In this document: piece by piece, positions 6,402-12,901 of the stretch
How the letters are laid out: every line of letters begins with the position of its first letter
Numbering within the stretch: position 1 is the stretch's first letter
Virus record (IMG/VR): IMGVR_UViG_3300030104_007485
Location: 1 to 26,542 of that record
Direction: 5' to 3' (one strand)
DNA: 26,542 nucleotides
DNA from: a virus
Program-made: the position numbers and the translations under genes
The notes under the pieces: model-generated
The model's database searches: none
What the model was told of the DNA's origin: nothing
What the model saw: the letters and a program-made list of their open reading frames with translations, nothing else

Positions 6402-6678
6402 CCCAGTAACCCAAACGTTACCCAAAGTGGGTTACACCATACGGTAGGTTGTTACTTACATATAAAGAAGTGTAACCACTGTAACCACATATTCGAATAC
6501 ATAGAAAATAAGCTGGCTCGCTCTTCGCACTATGTATTAAACAGAGTATTAAGCCAATCCGCGAGCCTCGTGAGAGCACCCAGCTACCCTATAAAATATT
6601 GGGTAACAGGGTTACATCTCCATACTCGGCGTTCAAACTACCTTCTCGCGTTACCACCTACATGTTGGTGGTTACACC
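6396..6678. promoter_or_regulatory. GTAACC repeat region, candidate replication origin or control region
   Basis: The 315 bp before ATG 6717 lack a gene. About eleven GTAACC/GGTTAC-type motifs lie in both orientations between 6399 and 6674. GGTGTAACCC (6396-6405) and GGGTTACACC (6429-6438) form a perfect 10-bp inverted repeat. Around an AT-rich core, AGCTGG (6511-6516) pairs with CCAGCT (6580-6585) and GGCTCGC (6515-6521) with GCGAGCC (6561-6567). TACCC/GGGTA and ACCACC/GGTGGT pairs follow. Many short repeats plus an AT-rich stem-loop are typical of initiator-binding origins or repressor regions; the choice is inference. Confidence 0.5.
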
Positions 6679-6716
6679 ATCACCACACGCTACCCGTAGT
6701 GTCCGGAGAAATCATC

Positions 6717-7229
6717 ATGACAAAAGCAAACATCGAACGCTACATCAGAATGATTCGTCAACTCCTTCACTTGGAGCCATGCACTGATGAGGAGATGACC
6801 ACGCACGTCAACCAGATCAAATGGAATCTTGACACCAAGTGGTACTACCATGACCTGACACTCAGATACTTTGATGGTCCGTGGGTTCGAGACCTCGATC
6901 TTGTCAGGCTGCACAAAGACTTGCGTGACAATATCAAACACAACGGACTCAGCGCAGTAAAAAAGATGGTAGACATCTTTCAAACCAACAGCAAATGTGG
7001 ACCAGTACATGCTGCGTTCGAAATGTTCGTGTGGGTCGACAAATGGACGTTGATCCACAATCAAACACGAGCAACCTTCGACCCGAGTGACTGCCCAACA
7101 GTTCGCGCAGGAAAAGGACATCACTACTGCACTTGCGAGCTTGAACAAAGAACGTTCATGTCACTCAAGCCATCGTTAGATGACCACCCAAATCCAGAGG
7201 ACATCAAACGGTTCTCAACATATTCATGA
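6717..7229 (+). CDS. Phage protein of unknown function
   Basis: A 170-residue protein. ATG 6717 is chosen because CGGAGAA precedes it; an upstream extension would run through the repeat region. It starts MTKANIERYIRMIRQLL, has a helical charged centre (LVRLHKDLRDNIKHNGLSA), and shows a His/Cys group near the end (GKGHHYCTCELEQ) that could bind a metal. No known family is recognised. It is the gene directly after the GTAACC repeat region and directly before the long structured non-coding segment, so it could belong to that module, for instance by binding the repeats or the RNA; there is no direct evidence. Confidence 0.8.
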   Translation: MTKANIERYIRMIRQLLHLEPCTDEEMTTHVNQIKWNLDTKWYYHDLTLRYFDGPWVRDLDLVRLHKDLRDNIKHNGLSAVKKMVDIFQTNSKCGPVHAAFEMFVWVDKWTLIHNQTRATFDPSDCPTVRAGKGHHYCTCELEQRTFMSLKPSLDDHPNPEDIKRFSTYS

Positions 7230-7567
7230 AAGACTTGATGGTCTAAGAATGTGTCGTGCTTCAAAGCATCAAAGCGACACACGTTGTATGTCCAACTGCA
7301 ACCATCAAGCCGGATTGCTGTGTCCGACCCAACGTTCAACACAGCCAGACAACGTCATCTAACCGGCATCCCCGTGACGTTGCAGAAACTATAGGGGGTG
7401 CCGCCATCTTAAATTATAAACATTTACATGGGTTCGAAGCATAAAAGTAATGCGCCTGCAGGTAGCCAACGCTTGAGGATGACCACCTCCGTAACTACTC
7501 AGCACCAGCCAGACTCGTCATCTGTATTGCTGGTCCGTCACACTGGGGAAGATTAACCCCCCCAGGC

Positions 7568-7631
7568 AGGGTCGTCGGTAAGCCGACAACAGGAAGAACG
7601 TCTGTAAGGTGGGGCAGTACCACCCGATCCC
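7568..7631 (+). ncRNA. Minimal cloverleaf resembling tRNA-Phe(GAA), not a normal tRNA
   Basis: Four stems fit a 64-nt cloverleaf: acceptor 7568-7574/7625-7631 (six of seven pairs, one wobble), D-like hairpin 7575-7578/7583-7586, anticodon-like arm 7589-7593/7601-7605 with a 7-nt loop whose centre is GAA, and a T-like arm 7608-7612/7620-7624 with a 7-nt loop. It lacks U33, the TTC of the T loop, the two bases between acceptor and D stem, and a normal variable loop. It is better read as a four-way junction or tRNA mimic inside the large RNA than as a decoding tRNA. Confidence 0.35.
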
Positions 7632-7899
7632 AACATTTTGAGGCAGTCAACCGACGTGGAGTTCGAACCTCCAACCCCTAATAGGGGTACGCTATGGGCC
7701 GTATCAATTGACAGCGGGAAACCAAGTAGAATCACCCTGATGATTCGAACGAAAGTACTGGAAGAAGGAGGTTAGGGCCTCCTTCTCCTCACATCTTTTA
7801 GCCGCTGAACTCAGGCAGCGGGATACAAAAAACGAGGCGTCTGAACGCACGCCTACAACCCTTCGGGGAGAGCTTGAGTGGGCACGTAGTTCACACTAC

Positions 7900-8049
7900 G
7901 GGTACGATGCAAACTTAGTAAATGCACGTAATAGTTTCGGTGCTTTGTGGATGCATACACAAAAAAACAACAAGGATTGTACACCCTTGTCAGAGGCGAT
8001 GTTCGTGGCCCATGTGGCGTTGGGGGTGCAAATCCCTCCGTACCCAGCA
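7900..8049 (+). ncRNA. tRNA-like ends enclosing a multi-hairpin insert
   Basis: GGGTACG (7900-7906) and CGTACCC (8039-8045) form a perfect 7-bp acceptor-like stem. Directly before the 3' strand is a T-arm-like hairpin, GGGGG-TGCAAAT-CCCTC (8022-8038), with a loop one base from the TTCAAAT consensus, and AGCA follows the acceptor stem. The 5' side has a TGCA/TGCA D-like hairpin (7908-7911/7923-7926). Instead of an anticodon arm there are two hairpins, 7944-7949/7958-7963 and 7970-7975/7985-7990. It is too short for a normal tmRNA. The next gene's ribosome site starts 5 nt after it. Confidence 0.4.
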
Positions 8050-8066
8050 TTTTAAAGGAGATCGAT

Positions 8067-8285
8067 ATGGACTGGCTCGAAAGAATGCGCGCAGAAAGTG
8101 ACGCACTCATGCAGCACCAAGCCGATCAGACATGGATCGAACGCGAACATACAGACTTTCTCGCATCGAGAGGTAGCAGTCCCACGGAGCAGCAAACCAC
8201 CCGTACCGTGGACGGGGAACTTACTTTGGTCGGGCGTCCGGACAACGTAAAGACAAACACAGGGCGCACCCTCACAACGGAATAA
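8067..8285 (+). CDS. Small charged protein of unknown function
   Basis: A 72-residue protein from ATG 8067 with an ideal AAAGGAG ribosome site. It starts MDWLERMRAESDALMQHQ, a predicted amphipathic helix, and ends in a Thr/Gly-rich tail (VKTNTGRTLTTE). A longer in-frame reading from 7947 would run through the tRNA-like structure and is rejected. It is the first of a chain of small genes and is followed by the GTG of the next after 2 nt. No family recognised. Confidence 0.75.
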   Translation: MDWLERMRAESDALMQHQADQTWIEREHTDFLASRGSSPTEQQTTRTVDGELTLVGRPDNVKTNTGRTLTTE

Positions 8286-8287
8286 TC

Positions 8288-8566
8288 GTGGACCCTATTG
8301 ACATGCCCGAAGGGCTCGAGTACTGGACGGCTGATGAGGTAGCAGAATGCCTCAGTGGAATCGGACCAGACCTCTACAGAAAACTCTGGCAGATTCTGTC
8401 AGACGCCAGCAACCCAACCCCACTCGGCGGTGACGGATCAGACGGTACGGTGGAAACTCCGGACGAGCGCCTTGACCTGGACAACGACGACAAAGCTCCG
8501 CACTGGTGGAGCAAGCTTACCCCTACAGACCAGCAGACCATCGCGACTGCATACATCAACCGATAA
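8288..8566 (+). CDS. Small acidic protein of unknown function
   Basis: A 92-residue protein, starting at GTG 8288 or at ATG 8303 (MPEGLEYWTADEV). The GTG start gives a 2-nt gap to the previous stop; CGGA upstream is a modest ribosome site. It is Asp-rich in the middle (DERLDLDNDDKAP) and contains TADEVAECLSGIGPDLYRKL, helical and somewhat like a helix-turn-helix or SAM-type segment but not assignable. A protein of this size between two others in a chain spaced by 2 and 13 nt is very likely expressed. No known family. Confidence 0.75.
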   Translation: MDPIDMPEGLEYWTADEVAECLSGIGPDLYRKLWQILSDASNPTPLGGDGSDGTVETPDERLDLDNDDKAPHWWSKLTPTDQQTIATAYINR

Positions 8567-8579
8567 GGAGACTACACCC

Positions 8580-9077
8580 ATGGGAACATCTACACCAAAC
8601 GGAATCGTAATTGCTCATGATGACCACGACCTTCAATCAGAGCACCTGACATACATTGACACCGTACTGTCGGACTGGGACGGTTCGTTCATAATCAAAT
8701 GTTTGAAGCTACCCGACGAACTGCCAAGCATCCCGTCCGCACTATACGGTCCCGAGGCAGGTGATGACCCAATCACCAACGACCAAGTCTTCTACCTCGT
8801 ACGTAACAACCGACGTGGACCTTCCCGCCTAATCAATGCGCCGATGCGCCCAGCACGAAACTTGGTTGTGATTGGTATGCAGGTAGAGGATGGCACGATG
8901 CTCCTCTTCACCGCCTACGGTACCCAAGCTTCTATGGCATCCCCCAAAGAATGGTGGGACTACCCCCCTCCCGACCTCACCGGTATGTGCCCGCGCGAGC
9001 TTTCCGTATGGTGCCAGCGCACGTCCGAAAGCGCTGACTTCTGGTCGCTCCATGCTCTCGCAACTGGCGGTGAGTGA
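8580..9077 (+). CDS. Phage protein of unknown function
   Basis: A 165-residue protein from ATG 8580, with AAGGAG in the leader. It begins MGTSTPNGIVIAHDDHDLQS and contains IDTVLSDWDGSFIIKCLKLP, VRNNRRGPSRLINAPMRP and MLLFTAYGTQASMASPKEWW. The last phrase, ending in WWDYPP, is reminiscent of small globular phage proteins and of formyl-transfer or ART-like folds, but I cannot assign a family. The stop TGA overlaps the next ATG (TGATG) at a GGCGGTGAGTGATG junction, one of a set of similar coupling sites in this block. Confidence 0.8.
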   Translation: MGTSTPNGIVIAHDDHDLQSEHLTYIDTVLSDWDGSFIIKCLKLPDELPSIPSALYGPEAGDDPITNDQVFYLVRNNRRGPSRLINAPMRPARNLVVIGMQVEDGTMLLFTAYGTQASMASPKEWWDYPPPDLTGMCPRELSVWCQRTSESADFWSLHALATGGE

Positions 9078-9229
9078 TGGAAAAAGAAAAACTGACTTTC
9101 AAACAGTGGTGTGAGTTGAACGGTCGTCGCTGGGGAATGGAGCGCTCATACGAAGAGTTCAGCAGAAACGCTGCCGATTACGAACGATACTTGGTCGAGT
9201 TTATCCACGACCCCAAGGAGAACGAATAA
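9077..9229 (+). CDS. 50-residue protein of unknown function
   Basis: A short gene between two overlapping neighbours. ATG 9077 overlaps the previous TGA and its stop TAA overlaps the next ATG (TAATG). The protein begins MEKEKLTFKQWCELNGRRWG and continues with MERSYEEFSRNAADYERYLVE; it is highly charged and helical. The GGCGGTGA just upstream acts as ribosome site. Exact overlap at both ends is strong support despite the small size. A role as a small binding or inhibitor protein is possible but unsupported. Confidence 0.75.
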   Translation: MEKEKLTFKQWCELNGRRWGMERSYEEFSRNAADYERYLVEFIHDPKENE

Positions 9230-9522
9230 TGCCACTCGCATACGTCGTACCCGAACAGGCCTTTGTAATCAAGCACCAAAATGGGTGCTCGGTTCCAGTG
9301 TACCACTGCTACAAAGCCACCCACTACCCCGATCCGCTCGTGTACTGGTACACGTTCGACTACCAAGAAGACCCACAACACGACTTCGACGTTCGAACAC
9401 TTCCAACGTACGACCCCGATCTACGTCACGACGACATCGTAGCCCTCGCGTTCAAACGTAATCTCGTAGAACTCGTAGGCGTCCGCCTCACCATAAACCC
9501 TAAACCTGGAGACCCATCATGA
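9229..9522 (+). CDS. Small protein of unknown function
   Basis: A 97-residue protein from ATG 9229 that overlaps the stop of the 50-residue gene; AAGGAG lies 8 nt upstream. It begins MPLAYVVPEQAFVIKHQNGC and has a beta-rich, aromatic core with VPVYHCYKATHYPDP and WYTFDYQEDPQHDFDV. The C-terminal half is basic then hydrophobic (ALAFKRNLVELVGVRL). It is likely a small beta-barrel or sandwich. The stop overlaps the ATG of a 23-residue membrane peptide (ATGA). No family recognised. Confidence 0.75.
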   Translation: MPLAYVVPEQAFVIKHQNGCSVPVYHCYKATHYPDPLVYWYTFDYQEDPQHDFDVRTLPTYDPDLRHDDIVALAFKRNLVELVGVRLTINPKPGDPS

Positions 9523-9590
9523 TCTGGGATGCCGCCGCTACTTTCCTCATTGCCGTGTACATCATCGGCTTTCTTCCTCTGTTCTTTTAG
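9519..9590 (+). CDS. 23-residue single-span membrane peptide
   Basis: ATG 9519 overlaps the stop of the preceding gene (ATGA), with GGAG in the right position. The 23 codons encode MIWDAAATFLIAVYIIGFLP followed by LFF, essentially one membrane helix with a short acidic N-terminus. It ends 9 nt before the next ATG. The context (perfect stop/start coupling, its own ribosome site, and a hydrophobic sequence unlikely to arise by chance in this GC-balanced region) supports a real micro-protein. It could insert into the host membrane, for example as a holin-like toxin or a regulator of a membrane complex. Confidence 0.6.
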   Translation: MIWDAAATFLIAVYIIGFLPLFF

Positions 9591-9599
9591 GAGCCAACC

Positions 9600-9944
9600 A
9601 TGGGACTTGACCAATACGTATTCATGAAACCAAAAAGCGGTAACCCCGACGACTTGTGTGACGAGTTGTTCTACTGGCGCAAACACTCTGACCTGCAAGG
9701 TTGGATGCAATCTTTGTATTACGAGAAAGGTGGTGACGCCAAAGAGTTCAACTGCGTAGACGTCGAACTGACCATCGATGACATCAACCGTTTGGACCGT
9801 GACTATCACAACCTCGACCACCACACAGGTTTCTTCTACGGCTCGTCTGACCAGTACCACACAAACCAGACGACCCGCTTCATTGCAAAGGCCAAGGCCG
9901 CACTCAGCCAAGGCCGCGAACTGTTCTACACATCATGGTGGTAG
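9600..9944 (+). CDS. Conserved MGLDxY-type small phage protein
   Basis: A 114-residue protein beginning MGLDQYVFMKPKSG, then a YWRKHSDLQGWMQSLYY segment. Phage and bacterial proteins starting MGLDMY with a similar YWRK.N.IH.W region are common and unnamed, and this looks like that family. A Cys and several His residues (CVDVELTIDDINRLD, then YHNLDHHTGFFYG) lie in the C-terminal half. ATG 9600 follows AGGAGCC. It is in the middle of the rightward chain. The function is not known. Confidence 0.85.
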   Translation: MGLDQYVFMKPKSGNPDDLCDELFYWRKHSDLQGWMQSLYYEKGGDAKEFNCVDVELTIDDINRLDRDYHNLDHHTGFFYGSSDQYHTNQTTRFIAKAKAALSQGRELFYTSWW

Positions 9945-9958
9945 GAGGTGAGTGATGA
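9944..9958 (+). repeat. Coupling cassette GGAGGTGAGTGATGA, copy 1
   Basis: A 15-mer combining an extended Shine-Dalgarno (GGAGGTGA, fully complementary to the usual 16S 3' end), GTG, and the ATG start of the 9955 gene. Exact copies lie at 15026 and 15340. Confidence 0.75.
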
Positions 9959-10155
9959 ACCTGAGTGACGAACGACTTCAGATTGTTTTGGTCGGAAACA
10001 TAGTAGACGGGTTTGAGGCGCATGGCCCCTTCTCATCGGATGAAGCGATTGACGACTTTATGTTTGATTGCACAGTCGAGGCAGTCATGGACCTTATCGT
10101 TCCACCAAGCTGGAACCCGTCACTGCCACCAGCGCAGGACGAAGGAGAAGAGTGA
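9955..10155 (+). CDS. Small acidic protein of unknown function
   Basis: A 66-residue protein. ATG 9955 is preceded by a GGAGGTGAGTG ribosome site; a GTG 3 nt upstream belongs to that signal. It begins MNLSDERLQIVLVGNIVDGF, a short beta-helix pattern, and ends acidic (SLPPAQDEGEE). The stop TGA overlaps the next ATG (TGATG). No family recognised. Confidence 0.75.
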   Translation: MNLSDERLQIVLVGNIVDGFEAHGPFSSDEAIDDFMFDCTVEAVMDLIVPPSWNPSLPPAQDEGEE

Positions 10156-10502
10156 TGAAACCTAACGACATGAATGGACTTTGGGACGACGGCCACCTGA
10201 CCGTGAGCATCGAGAAGGTAAGTAATACCGATAGGTGCCGCAGGTGTGGAGACTGGATTGAGATCCACGATGGTAAGTCAGTGTGCAAGAGCGGATGCCC
10301 GATGACACCCAAACAAGCATACGAATTCCTAAAGGACCTAGAGGCTGAGCTTGACAACACAATGCTTATGTCTCCTGATCCACACGAAGGGCCCGAGGCA
10401 ATCGAAGCTCATGACACCGAAGTCACCCGCCTGCGCAAAGAAATAGCTGCTTACCGTGATGGTATTGCATCTGCGTATGACGACCCAACCAAACCATTCT
10501 GA
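10155..10502 (+). CDS. Small protein with a zinc-ribbon-like knuckle
   Basis: A 115-residue protein from ATG 10155, which overlaps the previous stop with GGAGAAG as ribosome site. Residues 28-50 contain CRRCGDWIEIHDGKSVCKSG followed by Cys, a CxxC...CxxxC arrangement that likely binds zinc. The rest is helical and acidic (YEFLKDLEAELDN, then VTRLRKEIAAYRDG), so it may be a zinc-knuckle plus coiled-coil adaptor. Nucleic-acid or protein binding would be plausible. Family not identified. Confidence 0.78.
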   Translation: MKPNDMNGLWDDGHLTVSIEKVSNTDRCRRCGDWIEIHDGKSVCKSGCPMTPKQAYEFLKDLEAELDNTMLMSPDPHEGPEAIEAHDTEVTRLRKEIAAYRDGIASAYDDPTKPF

Positions 10503-10509
10503 GGTACCA

Positions 10510-10902
10510 ATGGCAAGCATAAAAAAGAACCGTTCCCTCCAGTTCCGTCAGACATGGCCAGACTGGAAGGGAAACCCAATCGATATTATCATGTACGCAG
10601 GCTATCTGTACGGCCTTGGACTGATCTCTGCACCATACATTACGATGACAAACGGTGTCCGACTGGGTGCTACCGAAGGTATGTACCTCACGATATGTAA
10701 AGATGATGGCTTAGTCCTTACGTGTACAGACGGTGCTGGAATACTCTACGAAGAAATCATGAAAGCACTTCAACCCCTCATCTCCAACGCAATCTTTATA
10801 TCGTGGTCCAACCTACCCGAAGACATTGAGTTTATCACCACGCTCGATCGCCAAACCTTCATGCTCCGCGAACGTCAGAAGAACAACTACCACAAGCTTT
10901 AA
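10510..10902 (+). CDS. Protein of unknown function
   Basis: A 130-residue protein from ATG 10510 with GAGG upstream, 7 nt after the preceding stop. It begins MASIKKNRSLQFRQTWPDWK and has hydrophobic segments around ILIYGLISAP-like residues 30-45 (seen as YAGYLYGLGLISAPYI) and 60-80 that look globular rather than membrane-spanning. The C-terminus is basic (REQRKNN-like, MLRERQKNNYHKL). No family recognised. A foldable leader for ssb follows it. Confidence 0.75.
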   Translation: MASIKKNRSLQFRQTWPDWKGNPIDIIMYAGYLYGLGLISAPYITMTNGVRLGATEGMYLTICKDDGLVLTCTDGAGILYEEIMKALQPLISNAIFISWSNLPEDIEFITTLDRQTFMLRERQKNNYHKL

Positions 10903-10921
10903 AAGCGCGGTCAACCTTTTG

Positions 10922-10970
10922 CCGGGTTTGAAAACCGCCGATTCAGCCAACCAGCATGGTTAAAACCCGG
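10922..10970 (+). promoter_or_regulatory. Inverted repeat in the ssb leader
   Basis: CCGGGTTT (10922-10929) and AAACCCGG (10963-10970) form a perfect 8-bp stem in the 94-nt gap before ssb, enclosing a 33-nt loop. No T-run follows, so it is more likely a control or RNA-stability element for ssb than a terminator. Confidence 0.45.
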
Positions 10971-10996
10971 TACCTCTAACCATAAGGAACAAAACA

Positions 10997-11380
10997 ATGA
11001 ACCTAATCATCATCACCGGAAACCTGGGTACCAATCCAGAACTCCGCAAAACCAAAAACGGTATGTCCGTTTGCAATCTTAGCGTTGCAACAAACGAGCG
11101 TGTCAAACAGGGAGACGAATACGTCGACCATACAGAGTGGCACCGCGTCGTAGTCTTCGGCGGTCAAGCTGATAGCTGCGCAAAGTTCCTCGCCAAAGGA
11201 TCAAAGGTAGCAGTACGAGGTAAGCTCCGTTCCCGTAAATGGACTGATGCCGCTGACATCGAACGGACAAGTGTCGAGGTCTTGGCAGACAACGTTGAGT
11301 TCATGACCAAGTTGCCCAGCCAACAATCCGCTAACGGTGCCAACCCTCCGGGTTCGTACAACGACGAGATCCCATTCTAA
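10997..11380 (+). CDS. ssb: Single-stranded DNA-binding protein
   Basis: A 127-residue bacterial-type SSB. Residues 1-105 form the OB fold with the hallmark start MNLIIITGNLGTNPELRKT, then MSVCNLSVATNERVKQG and HTEWHRVVVFGGQADSCAKF, and KVAVRGKLRSRKWTD. The tail is short (about 20 residues) and ends in NDEIPF, close to the usual acidic DDDIPF tip that recruits replication and repair partners. ATG 10997 has AAGGAAC upstream. It coats single-stranded DNA during replication and would serve the PolA and DUF927 ATPase encoded in the leftward block. A foldable leader precedes the gene. Confidence 0.96.
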   Translation: MNLIIITGNLGTNPELRKTKNGMSVCNLSVATNERVKQGDEYVDHTEWHRVVVFGGQADSCAKFLAKGSKVAVRGKLRSRKWTDAADIERTSVEVLADNVEFMTKLPSQQSANGANPPGSYNDEIPF

Positions 11381-11390
11381 GAGAGGGCCA

Positions 11391-11714
11391 ATGTCAAACG
11401 ACGATTACGACCGTAGCACACGAACGCCGCGTCGACGCACTGAACCGCGTCGGCGTAAGCCAACCACGCACAGAGAACAATATGTGGCGTGGCTTGAACA
11501 ACTTCAGAAACCCAATCAAGTTCTACTCAAGAAGGGCACTAACGACATCACTGGCAACATCCCAATGTTACCCAGTAAGGCTTCGTTATTGTTGGCTGTA
11601 TACGATGGAATCATACCCGCTTCTCCAGTACACAAACTCAATGTGTATCTGCAGGAGCTACCGCGCAACCCGCGCAAAGGTAAGATCCCACCATGGCCAA
11701 TTTCAAATGCATGA
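11391..11714 (+). CDS. Small basic protein of unknown function
   Basis: A 107-residue protein from ATG 11391 with GAGAGGG ribosome site, 10 nt after ssb. Its first 35 residues are very rich in Arg (RTPRRRTEPRRRKPTTHRE), suggesting nucleic-acid binding. The rest, with YVAWLEQLQKPNQVLLKKG and SLLLAVYDGIIPAS, is hydrophobic and helical. The position after ssb suggests a replication-associated role. No family recognised. Confidence 0.7.
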   Translation: MSNDDYDRSTRTPRRRTEPRRRKPTTHREQYVAWLEQLQKPNQVLLKKGTNDITGNIPMLPSKASLLLAVYDGIIPASPVHKLNVYLQELPRNPRKGKIPPWPISNA

Positions 11715-11956
11715 CCCGAGACAGTGAAGAATGGGAACGCGCATGGACAATCGTTCACAGCACCCCATTCAAACCCAAACCACCCGGACCCGTAGATAGC
11801 CACGAATACTGGCAGTACATGGGAACGCAACGTGAAAACGATGGACCATGGATACACCATTTTCGCCATCGCTACCACCCCGCCACAGGTCAATGTGAAC
11901 GACTGCGCATTCCGTGCAGAGACGACACATCGCTTAAACTAATGGACTGGCAATGA
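11693..11956 (+). CDS. Small protein of unknown function
   Basis: An 87-residue protein that overlaps the end of the previous gene. ATG 11693 (MANFKC) is used here; ATG 11711 (MTRDSEEWERAW) forms an ATGA overlap typical of this block and may be the true start, giving 81 residues. It is rich in His, Trp and Arg (GPWIHHFRHRYHPATGQCER). Its stop overlaps the ATG of the DUF932 gene (ATGA). No family recognised. Confidence 0.7.
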   Translation: MANFKCMTRDSEEWERAWTIVHSTPFKPKPPGPVDSHEYWQYMGTQRENDGPWIHHFRHRYHPATGQCERLRIPCRDDTSLKLMDWQ

Positions 11957-12888
11957 CCCAAACACAACACAACTCAACCCCTATCGCCGCGCCGCGCATC
12001 AACACAACTCTCAACCGTGCGCGTGTTGCCCCACCCCCAGCTTTGAAGTCACAACAAATCTGTACAATCGGAGCACCTGACGCTTACAGAACTGACTACC
12101 GAACTGTCTGTGAAGTGCCCATTCCCGAAACGGAGTATCACCCCAAATCCGGCAACGCCTCATACCAACCTGTGCCTTACGCCTCGTTGATCAATGGTGC
12201 AAGAGATGCCATGGCGAACGTGCTTAATGCTGACCCAGTCTTCGAGACCTACGCTCTAAACCAAAAGGGCACGCATCTGTTCGGCATGATTGGTTTCGGT
12301 TCCGGTATCACGGGTCAAGCACTGACAGTCGCTCTGCGTTCCAGCTACGACAAGTCAATCTCTAACCAGATTGCAATCGGCAGTGCACCATTCGTATGTG
12401 CCAACGGTTGTTTCTCCGGCGACCATATGATCAGTGCCAAGCACACAACCAATGTGTTTGAAACACTCAGCAAGATGTTGACTGAAATCACAGACACCGC
12501 CGTAGCTCCAGTCCTCGAACGCATTCAAATGATCGATGAGTGGAAAGACATCCCAGTCCAGAACGATTTGTTCGGTGCATACATGGGCGTACTATTTAGC
12601 CGTGGCCTCATCAAACCCAACTCGTTCAACGCAGCCTTCCGGTATTGGAACGATTGCCACAACGGTGACCTGCACGATCAACACGGCCAGAACGACCTGT
12701 TCTCCGCATACCAGGCCGTAACCGCAGCAGGTCAACGCCTTCCACCAAATCGCGCATTCAATCACTTCGCAGGCATCGACCACGCCACAAAGGCAATCGC
12801 TGCAGCAGGTGGTTCTGTTACCGAGGCACACATCCCAGCGTTCGACCTCAGCATCCGCGAGTACATCGACGTTGGCGAAGCCAAGTAG
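11953..12888 (+). CDS. DUF932-family (phage/plasmid-like) protein
   Basis: A 311-residue protein whose core matches DUF932, a family common on phages and plasmids with no fixed biochemical role. The signature stretch is LTVALRSSYDKSISNQIAIG followed by SAPFVCANGCFSGDHMISAKH, equivalent to the NSYD...F.R..CTNG pattern of the family. The first 40 residues are Pro/Ala/Thr-rich and likely flexible. The end contains a helix-rich domain with NDLFGAYMGVLFSRGLI and the repeated phrase QNDLFSAYQAV, an internal duplication of about 8 residues. ATG 11953 overlaps the previous stop. Proposed roles in DNA modification or anti-restriction exist for relatives but are unproven. Confidence 0.85.
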   Translation: MTQTQHNSTPIAAPRINTTLNRARVAPPPALKSQQICTIGAPDAYRTDYRTVCEVPIPETEYHPKSGNASYQPVPYASLINGARDAMANVLNADPVFETYALNQKGTHLFGMIGFGSGITGQALTVALRSSYDKSISNQIAIGSAPFVCANGCFSGDHMISAKHTTNVFETLSKMLTEITDTAVAPVLERIQMIDEWKDIPVQNDLFGAYMGVLFSRGLIKPNSFNAAFRYWNDCHNGDLHDQHGQNDLFSAYQAVTAAGQRLPPNRAFNHFAGIDHATKAIAAAGGSVTEAHIPAFDLSIREYIDVGEAK

Positions 12889-12901
12889 TTCTAACTGTTT
12901 C

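Larger units (their letters stand above)
7234..8050 (+). ncRNA. Candidate large structured non-coding RNA (about 820 nt)
   Basis: No credible gene occupies these 820 nt between two rightward genes, but strong local helices are packed throughout. Examples are 7234-7242/7301-7309 (9 bp) enclosing 7250-7256/7275-7281; 7317-7323/7339-7345 (7 bp); 7350-7356/7376-7382 (7 bp); 7505-7513/7521-7533 (9 bp with one bulge); 7763-7771/7778-7786 (9 bp); 7835-7840/7849-7854 (6 bp); a CCC-TTCG-GGG hairpin at 7859-7868; 7885-7889/7896-7900; and 7944-7949/7958-7963. It also contains two tRNA-like parts (separate entries). Size, phage setting and tRNA-like content are compatible with GOLLD- or ROOL-type giant RNAs, or an unnamed class. 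Ends are approximate and no promoter was identified. The class is a hypothesis. Confidence 0.5.

Noticed and set aside
7388-7398. CTATAGGGGG as a T7-like single-subunit RNA polymerase promoter
   Set aside because: Only the last bases match; the upstream half of the promoter consensus is absent and no phage RNA polymerase gene is seen.
7394-7683. tmRNA: a GGGGG start, an internal GGTTCGAAG and a canonical T arm TGGAG-TTCGAAC-CTCCA (7657-7673)
   Set aside because: The size fits, but the acceptor strands pair only with a mismatch or bulge, the TTCGA near the 5' end is too far in, and no tag frame ending in Ala-Ala is found. Kept only as part of the large structured region.
7657-7706. Permuted tRNA: T arm, then ACCCCTA directly followed by TAGGGGT
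   Set aside because: Only one base separates the two acceptor strands, so ACCCC-TAATA-GGGGT is more simply a hairpin; no D or anticodon arm follows.
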